From NCBI RefSeq assembly GCF_041435215.1, contig NZ_CP108394.1, forward strand, positions 558,001-622,000: a DNA stretch of 64,000 bases. The letters are read 5' to 3'. Positions 44,324 through 52,841 of the stretch are shown one piece after another (position 1 is the first letter of the stretch; the number at the start of each line of letters is the position of its first letter). This DNA is from Streptomyces sp. NBC_01314. GTDB taxonomy: Bacteria > Actinomycetota > Actinomycetes > Streptomycetales > Streptomycetaceae. The position numbers were made by a program, and so were the translations under genes. The notes under the pieces were generated by a model. That model had not been told where the DNA came from, made no database searches, and worked only from the letters and a program-made list of their open reading frames with translations.

Positions 44324-45302
44324 GGCCGACCCGAGCTCGACCGGCGGAGCCGTCCGGGGCAACGCGTCGGCGCTGCCCGGCCGGGACCGTGTGGGTGGGG
44401 TGTGGCGGCGACGGTGTCAGCAGAGCCAAGGAGGCGTTCCACGAGGTCGCGCGGCGCTGGAGCACGGCGGGGTCGTCGGCGACTGGTCGCCGGTGGTGTC
44501 GAACAGCCACCGCAGGAAGGCGTCCATGACGTAACCGCGCCGCGTCGGGCGAGGAGTGCCGGCGGGCACGCCTCCTGAGGGCCGGACCGCGTCGCGGCCG
44601 GCGATCAGCGGGAATGCCGATACAGCCGCCTCCCGCGGACGATCCGAAGCTGCTGGGGTGGTCTGCAGGGCCGACACCAGCGCGTGCTGCTTGTAGGCGG
44701 CTGCCGCAGCCGCGTATGACTCGGCCCCGAGGCCGCCACTCGGCTTCGATCACGGTCCGCGCGCGTCGCCGCGCGACGGGTCGATCCGCCAGCCTTGCGG
44801 GCCGACCAGTACCACACCGGTTACTGACCTTTTCGGTTTGGCTTCGGGTGGGGACGATGGCGATCCCTGCGGTATGCCGGTGTTTTGCGGTGTGCGGAGG
44901 GCGGGGGCCTGACGGCTGAGTGGCGGGCTGCGTGCGAGAGGCTCCGACTGGAGGCCGGGAAGAGGTTCCAAGGGCGGCGGGGGGTGCGGCCTTCGCGGTG
45001 GAGGAAGCGCTTAAGGAGCTGAACCGTCTGGGTGAAGGTCCACCGAGCACGGCAGGCGGGGCAAGCCGAGCCCGGAGGGCGACCGGGCGCGCACCCTGGG
45101 CCCGCCCACCGACGGTCGCCTGGGGGTGACGCCTCGACGCCGCCGTCTCCGGCACGCCGAGCGGCCGGTTCCCGGCCGGGTGAGGAGTGGTCAGGTCGAT
45201 GACGCGCCTGTCCAGCGGCACGGGGATCATCCGGCTTCTGATAGCAGGCCGCGGTCTTCCATCCCGTTCGGCCTGGCGTCGTGCCGTTCCGCGTCGGCCG
45301 CG
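44324..45302. other. About 1 kb without a supported gene
   Basis: Only short frames. A minus-strand piece at about 44525-44420 (MDAFLRWLFDTTGDQSP) and one near 44815-44755 (VVLVGPQGWRIDP) look protein-like for 15-20 residues, possibly debris. No IS ends or RNA genes seen. Confidence 0.35.
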
Positions 45303-45320
45303 GATGGTACCGATGGTACC
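45303..45320 (+). promoter_or_regulatory. Tandem GATGGTACC repeat before toxin module 2
   Basis: GATGGTACC twice in direct succession, each containing the palindrome GGTACC, 10 bases before the antitoxin ATG (45330). Likely the autoregulatory site and part of the promoter. Confidence 0.55.
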
Positions 45321-45329
45321 GTAGGTGTC

Positions 45330-45626
45330 ATGTCGGATCCCAAAGCGATGAATCTGCGCTTCCCCGACCCCGCGCAGCGGGCGGCCATCGCAGCGGCCGC
45401 CAAGCAGGCGGGGGTCAGCATGCAGGAGTACATCCTCTCGGCCGCCTACGACCGGGCAACCGCGGTGGAGCAGCGGTTCCTGGAAGGCTTCAAGGTGTCC
45501 ATGGCCCGCAGCGGCGCGGCTTTCGCGGCCGAGCCCAGCAGCATCGACGCCGGCGCGGAGCAGCGGGCGATCGAGCAGGAGGCGCTGCGGGAGCTTGAGC
45601 AGCAGGAGCAGGGCCACGCCGCGTGA
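45330..45626 (+). CDS. Antitoxin, module 2
   Basis: 98 residues from ATG 45330. MNLRFPDPAQRAAIAAAAKQ then AGVSMQEYILSAAYDRA fits a ribbon-helix-helix type DNA-binding fold, followed by a long acidic helix (EQRAIEQEALRELEQQEQG). The stop overlaps the toxin GTG by four bases (GTGA). Same arrangement as module 1 at 36407, though the antitoxins are only loosely alike. Confidence 0.75.
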   Translation: MSDPKAMNLRFPDPAQRAAIAAAAKQAGVSMQEYILSAAYDRATAVEQRFLEGFKVSMARSGAAFAAEPSSIDAGAEQRAIEQEALRELEQQEQGHAA

Positions 45627-46012
45627 GCGAGCAGGAACCTCTCCACCCCGTCGACGTCACGTTCCTGCTGCACGCCGCCGAGCTGCTCGACGGTGATCCA
45701 CAGGTCGACGACTACGGGCCGCTGTATGCGGCCGTCGCCCGGGTCAACGCCCGGGCGATGGAGCGGGACATCTACGGATCGATGTACCTCAAGGCCGCCG
45801 CCCTGCTGCAGACCTTGGCGAAGCTGCCGTGCCTGGAGCACTCGAACGAGGCCTTCGCCTGGCACGCGACCGAGGCCTACCTGATCCTCAACGCGGCCGC
45901 CCTGGACTACCCGCCCAAGGCGGCCGTCTCACTGGTACGCGATGCTGCCTCCGGTGTGCTCGGCGTCGCCCGGATCGCCCGGCAACTGCGCGACTGGACC
46001 ACTGCCACCTGA
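45623..46012 (+). CDS. Fic-like toxin component, module 2
   Basis: 129 residues from GTG 45623. DDYGPLYAAVARVNARAMER, YLKAAALLQTLAKLPCLEHS and the end LRDWTTAT align along the whole length with the module 1 toxin. In place of HPFxxGN the sequence is PCLEHSNEA, so even the catalytic His is gone while Asn remains. Translationally coupled to its antitoxin. Whether it is a toxin by another mechanism or inactive cannot be judged from sequence. Confidence 0.75.
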   Translation: MSEQEPLHPVDVTFLLHAAELLDGDPQVDDYGPLYAAVARVNARAMERDIYGSMYLKAAALLQTLAKLPCLEHSNEAFAWHATEAYLILNAAALDYPPKAAVSLVRDAASGVLGVARIARQLRDWTTAT

Positions 46013-46197
46013 CCCTCCCCAGAACCTGTGAGCGCAAGGCCGAGCACTTCCTCGCGTTCGTTGCCATCGCCGCAGCCTTCATCGGGTATCGCCGTTGCAG
46101 CAGATGAGCCGGACTGACCGCGAGCAGATGCCAGCCGCGCCTGCGTTGTCAGCGGCGGCTCATAAGGTGCGCCCAACATCTCGAAGGAGAAACTGCC

Positions 46198-46794
46198 GTG
46201 GGATTCTCGGGTCACCTGGTCTTTGCTCGCAGTAGCCGGCCTCTGCTGGCAGCTCCCGTGTTCGACAGCCTCGACGAAGAACTCAAGACCACCGTGGGCA
46301 CATGGGAGTCACGGCCGGGAGGCTGGCAGACGCTCCAGTTCGATTCCGGGACATGGGACGACGCCGACCTACCCGCCCTGGTTGAGTGGAGCAGGGCACC
46401 GGCCTGCGTCGCCGAGGTCTCCGACAGTGACCTCGCTCTCGTGACCGGGCTGAACGTCACCGGCCGGCGTTGGCAGACATGGCTCAACCTGGACATCGCC
46501 GCCAGGCTTCTGGCCGAGGAGCCCGAAGAGCTCGAAGATCAGCTCCTGTGGCTGGACACACCGGAGTTCCATGACGCAGTCGGACACAAGCACGCGGAGC
46601 TCGACGCGGAGATTCCCACCGACGCCGAGGGCGCAGTCGTATGGGCCGCGGCCGCCGACGTTCCCGCGACGCCACAGACAGTCAGGATCGAAGAGCTGCT
46701 TCGCTCACACGAGACCCCCGTGGAAGACCTCTTCAGCACACTGCTCGACGAGTTGGGCTTCCCTCAGGCCGCCGAGCCCTCACCTGCACCATAG
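46198..46794 (+). CDS. Conserved hypothetical acidic protein
   Basis: 198 residues from GTG 46198, AAGGAG upstream at slightly long spacing. MGFSGHLVFARSSRPLLAAP, GWQTLQFDSG, VTGLNVTGRRWQTWLNLDIA: a common Streptomyces type without assigned function. Strongly acidic, no membrane or signal segments. No coupled neighbours. Confidence 0.75.
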   Translation: MGFSGHLVFARSSRPLLAAPVFDSLDEELKTTVGTWESRPGGWQTLQFDSGTWDDADLPALVEWSRAPACVAEVSDSDLALVTGLNVTGRRWQTWLNLDIAARLLAEEPEELEDQLLWLDTPEFHDAVGHKHAELDAEIPTDAEGAVVWAAAADVPATPQTVRIEELLRSHETPVEDLFSTLLDELGFPQAAEPSPAP

Positions 46795-47154
46795 GAAGCG
46801 ACGTCTGAGTTCATCGTGGCGCGCCTCGGTGCACACGATGCCGTTCATCGGTTCGGTGCGCACCGCGTCCTCGGGTGGCGGGTCACCGCCAAGGCGGTGG
46901 TTCAACCCGTGCGTTGCTCTCGGTGAAGCGGAGCGCCACCGTGATGACGAACTGGCGGCAGAAGTCGAGCTCGTCCTGGTTGGGGGCGTATCCGGCCCCG
47001 CCGAGAGGCGAGGCTCCGTTGAATTGTCGTAGTAGCCCACAGACGAAGTGAGTTGGGTGAGACGACGTCGACGCGCTGGACAGCTACTTGCCGCTCCACG
47101 TCTCGTGACGCTCGCACGGAAGGTCGCCCGAGTGCTGCGTCTAAAATCCAGGGC
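46795..47154. other. Intergenic stretch with a possible gene fragment
   Basis: On the minus strand 46990-46889 reads YAPNQDELDFCRQFVITVAL then RFTESNARV, coding-like for about 35 residues before a stop; no start and no family. The rest shows nothing. Confidence 0.35.
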
Positions 47155-48099
47155 ATGGCGCTGACAACGCACGACGTGGACCGGTTCGAGGCGACGAGGC
47201 CCCGTCTGGAGGCGATCGCCTACCGCCTCCTCGGCTCGGCGAGCGAGGCGGAGGACGCCGTGCAGGAGACGTTCCTGCGCTGGCAGGCGGCCGACGTCGA
47301 CCGGATCGAGGTGCCCGAGGCCTGGCTGACGAAGGTGCTCACCAACCTGTGCCTCAACCAGCTCACCTCGGCCCGCGCACGCCGGGAGACCTATGTGGGC
47401 CAGTGGCTGCCCGAGCCGCTGCTCACCGGCGACCCGATGCTCGGCCCGGCCGACACTGCCGAACAGCGCGAATCCGTCTCGTACGCGGTCCTCACCCTGC
47501 TGGAGCGCCTCACCCCCAACGAGCGGGCGGTGTACGTGCTGAAGGAGGCCTTCGACTACCCGCATCGGGAGATCGCCGAGATCCTCGACCTCAGCGAGGC
47601 CGCCAGCCAGCAGATCTTCCACCGCGGGAAGAAGCACGTGGCGGCGGGCAAGGCCCGTACGGAGATCGACACGGCGGCGGCCCGGCGGATCGTCGAGGAG
47701 TTCCTCGCGGCGGCCACCAGCGGGAAGACCGAGCCGCTGGTCAAGCTGCTCACCTCGGATGCCATCGCGGTCGGCGACGGCGGCGGAAAGGTCCCGGCCC
47801 GCGCCAAGGCGTTCGAGGGCGCCCTGGCGGTCGCGAAGTTCATGCGGGGCCTGTTCAAGCCGGCTCCGGTCAAGCGGGCCATGGTCGGCGGCTCACCCGA
47901 GATCCACATCTCGACGGCCAACGGCGGCCCCGCGATCCTGGCAGTCGTCGACGGCCGGGTCGTCGGGGTCATCTGCCTCGAGATCGGCGCCGACGGCATC
48001 GTCGCGTTCCGCACTCAGGTCAACCCCGACAAGCTGGAACGCGCGACCGAGGTGTGGGCGGCCACCGAGCACGGGGAACCCCTGTTCCACGCCTTCTGA
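47155..48099 (+). CDS. sigJ: ECF41 RNA polymerase sigma factor (SigJ type)
   Basis: 314 residues from ATG 47155. Sigma-2 (RLEAIAYRLLGSASEAEDAV), a linker with QWLPEPLL, sigma-4 (LTPNERAVYVLKEAFDYPHR; ASQQIFHRGKKHV) and a SnoaL-like C-terminal domain bearing DGGGK and NPDKL. These last three motifs are diagnostic of ECF41, in which the C-terminal domain tunes activity instead of an anti-sigma factor. ECF41 genes usually sit next to the oxidoreductase they control, here the flavoprotein at 48271. Confidence 0.92.
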   Translation: MALTTHDVDRFEATRPRLEAIAYRLLGSASEAEDAVQETFLRWQAADVDRIEVPEAWLTKVLTNLCLNQLTSARARRETYVGQWLPEPLLTGDPMLGPADTAEQRESVSYAVLTLLERLTPNERAVYVLKEAFDYPHREIAEILDLSEAASQQIFHRGKKHVAAGKARTEIDTAAARRIVEEFLAAATSGKTEPLVKLLTSDAIAVGDGGGKVPARAKAFEGALAVAKFMRGLFKPAPVKRAMVGGSPEIHISTANGGPAILAVVDGRVVGVICLEIGADGIVAFRTQVNPDKLERATEVWAATEHGEPLFHAF

Positions 48100-48138
48100 C
48101 GAACGCCGTCCGAGGGCCTTCTCGACGCCCTCGCTGAA

Positions 48139-48178
48139 CCAGGTCACATTTTCCAGCGAGACTGTGACCTGGATCACA
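48139..48178. promoter_or_regulatory. Inverted repeat with Crp-like site
   Basis: CCAGGTCACA (48139-48148) and TGTGACCTGG (48163-48172) are perfect 10-base arms. The right arm also begins TGTGA-CCTGGA-TCACA (48163-48178), the Crp consensus. Lies between sigJ and the flavoprotein gene; could act as operator or as a terminator for sigJ. Confidence 0.6.
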
Positions 48179-48270
48179 TCCTGTTGCTGTCAGGAAAGCG
48201 CGGGCTGCCCGGTTCAAGGGGCGTGACCGAGCAAGGGCAAGCGTCGGACCGCGCAGACAGGAGCAGGAAA

Positions 48271-49512
48271 ATGCAGCACCGCATCATCGTCCTCGGAGCC
48301 GGCTACACCGGAGCCACCGCCGCCGGGCGCCTCGCCAAGCGGCTGCACCGCGCAGACGTCGCCATCACCCTCGTCAACGCCGAGCCCGACTTCGTCGAAC
48401 GCGTCCGGATGCACCAGCTCGCGGTCGGCCAGGAGCTCAAGCCCCGCCCCTTCGACGAGATGTTCGCGGGCACGGGCGTCGAGGTGAAACTCGCCAAGGT
48501 CGCCGGTATCGACGCCGACCGCAGGACCGTCACCGTCGTCGACGCGCACGACGCCGGGGAGCAGGAACTGGAGTACGACACCCTCGTCTACGCCCTCGGC
48601 AGCGGCTGGAACCCCCAGAGCGTCCCCGGCACCGCCGAGCACGCCCACGAGATCTCCGGCCGCCCAGGAGCACTCCGGCTGCGCGAGCGGCTGGCCCGAC
48701 TGGACGCGGGACAGCCCGTGGTGGTCGTCGGCGGCGGACTCACCGGCCTGGAGGCCGCGACCGAGATCGCCGAGACCCGCCCTGACCTGGACGTCGCCCT
48801 CGTGGCCCGCGGCGGCTTCGGCGACTGGCTCTCCGACAAGGGCCGAGGACATCTGCGGAAGGTCTTCGCCAGGCTCGGCATCACCGTGCACGAGCACACC
48901 GCCGTCACCGCCGTCGAGGCCGACCGCGTCCTGACCGACGGTACGTCCGTCCCGGCCGCGGTCACCGTGTGGGCCACCGGCTTCGCCGTCCACCCGATCG
49001 CCGAGGCCAGCACGCTGGAGGTCTCCGGCACGGGCCAGATCGTGGTCGACGGGACCATGCGCTCGGTCTCGCACCCCGAGGTGTACGCCGTCGGCGACGC
49101 GGCCCTCGTAACGGGCCCCGGCGACAAGCCGCTGCGGATGTCGTGCGCCTCTGGCGTCCCCACCGCGTGGCAGGCCGCCGACGCCATCGCGGCCCGCCTG
49201 ACCGGCGGAAAGCTCCCGAAGGTTCCGATCCGCTACTTCCAGCAGTGCATCTCGCTCGGCCGCAAGGAGGGCCTGATCCAGTTCGTCACCGCGGACGACC
49301 AGGCCGTCCCCAAGGCCCTCACCGGCCGCCTCGCCGCCGTCTACAAGGAACTCATCTGCAAGGGCGCGGCCTGGACCGTCGCCCACCCGACAGTGGGCAT
49401 GCCGGTCCGCCGCCGAACGGTACAGCCGGCGGGCCGGGCAGACCAGGTGGGTCGGACGGGCGCGGGGAGCCCGGCGGAGCAGGCGGACTCGGCGGTGAAG
49501 GCCGCGGCTTGA
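48271..49512 (+). CDS. NDH-2-like FAD/NAD(P) oxidoreductase, ECF41 partner
   Basis: 413 residues from ATG 48271 with AGGAG upstream (frame open to 48184). FAD site IIVLGAGYTGATAAGRLAKR, second dinucleotide motif VVVGGGLTGLEAATEIAET, late FAD motif VYAVGDAAL. PDFVERVRMHQLAVG and QCISLGRKEG pair it with the paralogue at 24025. The last ~40 residues are Ala/Gly-rich and disordered. Follows sigJ, the usual ECF41 context, so is its probable target. Confidence 0.9.
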   Translation: MQHRIIVLGAGYTGATAAGRLAKRLHRADVAITLVNAEPDFVERVRMHQLAVGQELKPRPFDEMFAGTGVEVKLAKVAGIDADRRTVTVVDAHDAGEQELEYDTLVYALGSGWNPQSVPGTAEHAHEISGRPGALRLRERLARLDAGQPVVVVGGGLTGLEAATEIAETRPDLDVALVARGGFGDWLSDKGRGHLRKVFARLGITVHEHTAVTAVEADRVLTDGTSVPAAVTVWATGFAVHPIAEASTLEVSGTGQIVVDGTMRSVSHPEVYAVGDAALVTGPGDKPLRMSCASGVPTAWQAADAIAARLTGGKLPKVPIRYFQQCISLGRKEGLIQFVTADDQAVPKALTGRLAAVYKELICKGAAWTVAHPTVGMPVRRRTVQPAGRADQVGRTGAGSPAEQADSAVKAAA

Positions 49513-49888
49513 GCCTTACGGTGCGGGTGGCCCCGGACAACGTGGCTCGACCCGTACGGCGCGGCCTGGCCGTACAACGGAACGGGCCCTCGACAAGAGG
49601 GTCCAGCCCCGCCTCCGCCCTCTGGCGAGACGGTCCGCGCCAACGGAACCGCGCTGAAACTCAGTGCGGTGCGAAGATCACATGGGTGCGGGAGGGGCTC
49701 TTCACCGACCATGGACGGCGAAGAGCCCAAGAGGCTGTCTGCCCACCCCCTCCCTGCCGAGTCGCCCTCACATCCCCGCCTCAGGCTGCGCGCCTCCGTA
49801 GAGGGACGCGTTCGCCGCCCATGGTTCGGGGAGTTGAAGAAGGAACAGGGCCGCGTGGCCGTCGGCGGGGCGCAGATAGCCTGCGCGA
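49513..49888. other. Intergenic stretch after the flavoprotein gene
   Basis: Contains the hairpin at 49695-49728; no gene seen. Confidence 0.5.
49695..49728. terminator. Candidate terminator hairpin
   Basis: GGGCTCTTC (49695-49703) pairs with GAAGAGCCC (49720-49728), with CCG/CGG adding three pairs after one mismatch. About 180 bases after the flavoprotein stop; no T-tract. Confidence 0.5.
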
Positions 49889-50854
49889 ATGAAGCGGATT
49901 CAGCGGGCCGCCGGCGCGGTCGTCGGTTCAGCGGTGGGTGACGCCCTGGGCGGTCCTTTCGAGTTCGGTCCCCAGGGAGCGTTCTCCGCGCGGTTTCCGG
50001 CGCCTGGTGTCGGTGGCGAGATGTGCGGAGGTGGTGGCTGGGACCCCGGCGAGGCCACTGACGATACGCAGATGGCTGTCCTGGTTGCGGAGTCGCTGTT
50101 GGAGCGGGGCGGACTGGATCTGCCGGACATCTTCGCCCGCTTCCAGCGATGGGCGGCATCAGAACCGAAGGACATCGGCCTGCAGACCGAGGACGTCCTG
50201 ACCAACGGCGCGCCCTGGGACCTCGCCGCCGCGATCCATTTCCAGGTCAACCAACGAGCGGCGGGAAACGGCTCCTTGATGCGGGCATCGGCCTCCGCGG
50301 TCCACTTCGCGGCCGCCGGCCAAGAAGCCACCATGGACGCGGCCCGCCGCATCGCTGCTCTCACCCACGGTGACCGCGCGGCCTGGGAAGGCACCGCGAT
50401 CCTCCACGAACTCATCCGCGTCACGTTCGAGGACACCGACCCCCTCACCGCACTCCCGGACATCCTGGCTCTTGTCCACCCCGACCACCGCGGCCGCTAC
50501 GCCACAGTCCTCGCGCCCGACTGGCACCCCGATCAGGCGACCGAGTTCAACGGTGCCGTCTGGCCCTGCCTGGGCTCCGCCGTCTGGGCCCTGCGCACCA
50601 CCACGAGCTTCGAGGACGCGATACGCACGGCGATCGACCTCGGCGGTGACACCGACACCGTCGCCGCGGTGACCGGAGGCCTCGCGGGGGCGCACTACGG
50701 ATTGGATGCAATCCCCGCCCGCTGGACCCAGCCGCTCCATGTCCCCCTCCCAGGATTCAACGAACGGGTGCTGCACCTGGCGGATCTGCTCCATCTTGCA
50801 CACCGCCTCGAAACCACTCACGCCGATGATCCGCTGACAGACAGGGGCTGTTGA
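49889..50854 (+). CDS. ADP-ribosylglycohydrolase family protein
   Basis: 321 residues from ATG 49889; no obvious Shine-Dalgarno. Features of ARH-type hydrolases: GAVVGSAVGDALGGPFEFGP, the metal site EATDDTQMA, NGSLMRASASAVHFA, and the second metal site DLGGDTDTVAAVTGG. It removes ADP-ribose from proteins or nucleic acids with two Mg2+ ions; the same fold acts on other ADP-ribosyl substrates. No ADP-ribosyltransferase gene is adjacent. Downstream lies recombinase debris. Confidence 0.9.
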   Translation: MKRIQRAAGAVVGSAVGDALGGPFEFGPQGAFSARFPAPGVGGEMCGGGGWDPGEATDDTQMAVLVAESLLERGGLDLPDIFARFQRWAASEPKDIGLQTEDVLTNGAPWDLAAAIHFQVNQRAAGNGSLMRASASAVHFAAAGQEATMDAARRIAALTHGDRAAWEGTAILHELIRVTFEDTDPLTALPDILALVHPDHRGRYATVLAPDWHPDQATEFNGAVWPCLGSAVWALRTTTSFEDAIRTAIDLGGDTDTVAAVTGGLAGAHYGLDAIPARWTQPLHVPLPGFNERVLHLADLLHLAHRLETTHADDPLTDRGC

Positions 50855-50864
50855 CGAGACAGGG

Positions 50865-51089
50865 GTGGCAGCCCGCATGAACGGCGAGTTGGGCGATGGT
50901 GTCGTGGTGGTAGCCGAGCATGCGGGCGACCACGGAAGCGGGGGCATGAAGCACGAGGTGGCGGATCGCCGCCGTGCGTCCTCTCCGGGTGGGGAAGCCC
51001 ACGCGGCGGGGGCGAAGTTCGAGGGCGTGCGAGGTCATGGGCTGTCCGGCCCGGCGGCAGGGAAAGAGCCACCGAGCGTCGGGGGTCAG
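50865..51089 (-). pseudogene. Site-specific integrase C-terminal fragment
   Basis: Minus-strand residues WLFPCRRAGQPMTSHALELR, GFPTRRGRTAAIRHLVLHAP, ASVVARMLGYHHDTIAQLAV match the C-terminal part of Streptomyces tyrosine-type integrases; a frameshift near 51075 joins VNALTTDPRR to it. The rest of the gene is absent. Its last ~64 bases recur at 52901-52964. Confidence 0.65.
50883..50945 (+). repeat. 64-bp direct repeat, left copy
   Basis: Covers the integrase 3' end. The last 33 bases (50913-50945, starting GCCGAGCATGCGGGCGACCA) are identical to 52932-52964; the first half has a few differences. Confidence 0.85.
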
Positions 51090-51573
51090 TCGTGAGCGCG
51101 TTGACGCGGTGCTCGTACTCGAGCTGGGCCTTTCGCGTGCCGGGATCGCCGAGGTGGCAGGGGCACTGTTGAGAGGCTGGCATCGGTCGAGGAGCGCCCG
51201 GTGGACCCGAGGGCACGGTGCGGACGCTTGGAGGCCGACGTATTCAGCGAAACCGTCGGCGTCCACAGCCCCGAAGGACTGTCGGACCACCAGATGCTGG
51301 TCGGATTCTTCAGCTGCTACGGGGAGGGCTGAGGTCCTCGCGCGGACATCCACTCGCCATGTCGTCTCCGCTCGTCGCTCCATGTCCCTGCTCGGCCTTC
51401 CCACCCGGCGTCTCATCGGGCCCCTGTGACCCTTTGGCCCTGCGCGCTGCGAAGCCGACCGCGCTCACCTGACCGGAACCGCGCCTCTCAATAGTCATGC
51501 GACGCATTGACCCCACAGCGCCATCGCGGTTGCATGCTTGTGGCCCTCCGGTGGGCAACCGGGGAGAAGGACC
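51090..51573. other. Stretch without a supported gene
   Basis: Minus strand near 51300-51220 reads DQHLVVRQSFGAVDADGFAE, protein-like but unplaced. Otherwise nothing. Confidence 0.35.
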
Positions 51574-52716
51574 ATGTCCTGTCTTAGGGGGAAAATGAGG
51601 GGCAACGCGAATCGGAGCGCCACCAGACGTGTGCGGGTCGCCTTAAGCGCCACGGTCGTGGTCTGCGCGGTCACGACCGTGCTGCCCGGAGCCGCTTCGG
51701 CTGAGCCCATGACCGTGCCGGGCGTCGCGAGTGACAGCGGAGCCGGGGTCGAGCGGATCAGTGTCGCGACCGACGGCACCCAGGGCGACGGCGACTCCGC
51801 CGGTGCCACGATCACGACCGACGGCCGGCGTATCGCCTTCTCGTCGTTGGCGCAGAACCTCATACCCGCCCACCCGGTGACAGGGGAAAGGGTGTTCGTC
51901 CGCGACCAGCGGACGCGCCAGACCACGCTGATGAGCTCCAACACTTCCCCGAACCAGCGCCCGTTGATCAGTGGTGACGGGCAATACGTTGCCTGGTGGG
52001 GGCAGTTGTTCAGAGACACGAAGGTCCTCCTGTCCCAGGTGAGCTCGGGAAGCACGATCGGCATCAACTGCTCGGGCCTCAGCTGCAGCCAGCCGTCGCT
52101 GAGCGCGGACGGCCGCTACATCGCCCACGTCGCCACCTTCACTCGACCGCCGTCCCGGCAGCGCATCGAGGTACGGGACTGGCAGGCCGACACCATGGAG
52201 ACCGTCGCCGAGTTCGGCCACGCCGTCTCGGCCCGGCCGTCCATCAGCGGCGACGGCCGCTTTGTCGCCTACCAGGACGGCCGGGCGGAGGACGTCTTCG
52301 TGTGGGACCGGACCGACGACACCTCCTCCGGCCCGATCGAGGGCCCGTCCAAGGCGGCGACACTCGTCCAGCTCAGCAAGGACGGCAGCAAGGTCGTCTA
52401 CCTCTCGGGCTCCGACACCTACATCCACGACGAGCGCTCGGGCACCGACCAACTGGTGCCGAACGTGCGGGGCGTGGCCATCGATCCCACCGGCCGCTAT
52501 CTGCTGTACGCCCCACACGACACGAACGGACCGTCGCTCACGCTGCGCGACCTGGAGACGGGCACCGACGAGATCGTCTCGAACCAGCCCGCCTCGGCCG
52601 GTACCGACGCGGTCAGCGCCGGTGGGCGCGACGTGGTCTTCCATTCCACGGCCGACGACATCGTGCCCGGCGACACCAACGGCAAGTCGGACGTTTTCAT
52701 CCGCCGCTTCTACTGA
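51574..52716 (+). CDS. Secreted TolB/PD40-type beta-propeller protein
   Basis: 380 residues from ATG 51574 with GGAGAAGGA upstream (ATG 51595 alternative). Signal peptide: basic start, VRVALSATVVVCAVTTVLPG, cleavage near ASAEP. Then repeats of the PD40/TolB kind: ATITTDGRRIAFSSLAQNL, PSLSADGRYIAHVATF, PSISGDGRFVAYQDG, LSKDGSKVVYLSG, and an end SGGRDVVFHSTADD-like blade. Probably extracellular; ligand unknown. Sits between two direct repeats of integrase ends. Confidence 0.85.
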   Translation: MSCLRGKMRGNANRSATRRVRVALSATVVVCAVTTVLPGAASAEPMTVPGVASDSGAGVERISVATDGTQGDGDSAGATITTDGRRIAFSSLAQNLIPAHPVTGERVFVRDQRTRQTTLMSSNTSPNQRPLISGDGQYVAWWGQLFRDTKVLLSQVSSGSTIGINCSGLSCSQPSLSADGRYIAHVATFTRPPSRQRIEVRDWQADTMETVAEFGHAVSARPSISGDGRFVAYQDGRAEDVFVWDRTDDTSSGPIEGPSKAATLVQLSKDGSKVVYLSGSDTYIHDERSGTDQLVPNVRGVAIDPTGRYLLYAPHDTNGPSLTLRDLETGTDEIVSNQPASAGTDAVSAGGRDVVFHSTADDIVPGDTNGKSDVFIRRFY

Positions 52717-52743
52717 TCGCCCCGACCGCCACGCTCTCCTCCT

Positions 52744-52773
52744 GCCCCACCGCTCGCGCGCGAGCGGTGGGGC
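52744..52773. terminator. Terminator hairpin after the propeller gene
   Basis: A perfect 30-base palindrome with arms GCCCCACCGCTCGCG, 28 bases after the stop. No T-tract. Confidence 0.8.
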
Positions 52774-52841
52774 CCGTAACGGGGGATCGAACTGGCGACC
52801 TCGAGTGATACGGAGTCGCGTATTCACCAGTCGGCGAGGGC

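Noticed and set aside
44244..45617. 457-codon minus-strand frame across the 1-kb gap and antitoxin 2
   Set aside because: Composition is noise-like and it runs antisense through the antitoxin gene; no start or domain.
47155..48270. Search for an ECF41 promoter (TGTCACA-N16-CGTC) before the flavoprotein gene
   Set aside because: GGTCACA at 48142 is close, but no CGTC follows at the right distance, so no promoter is called.
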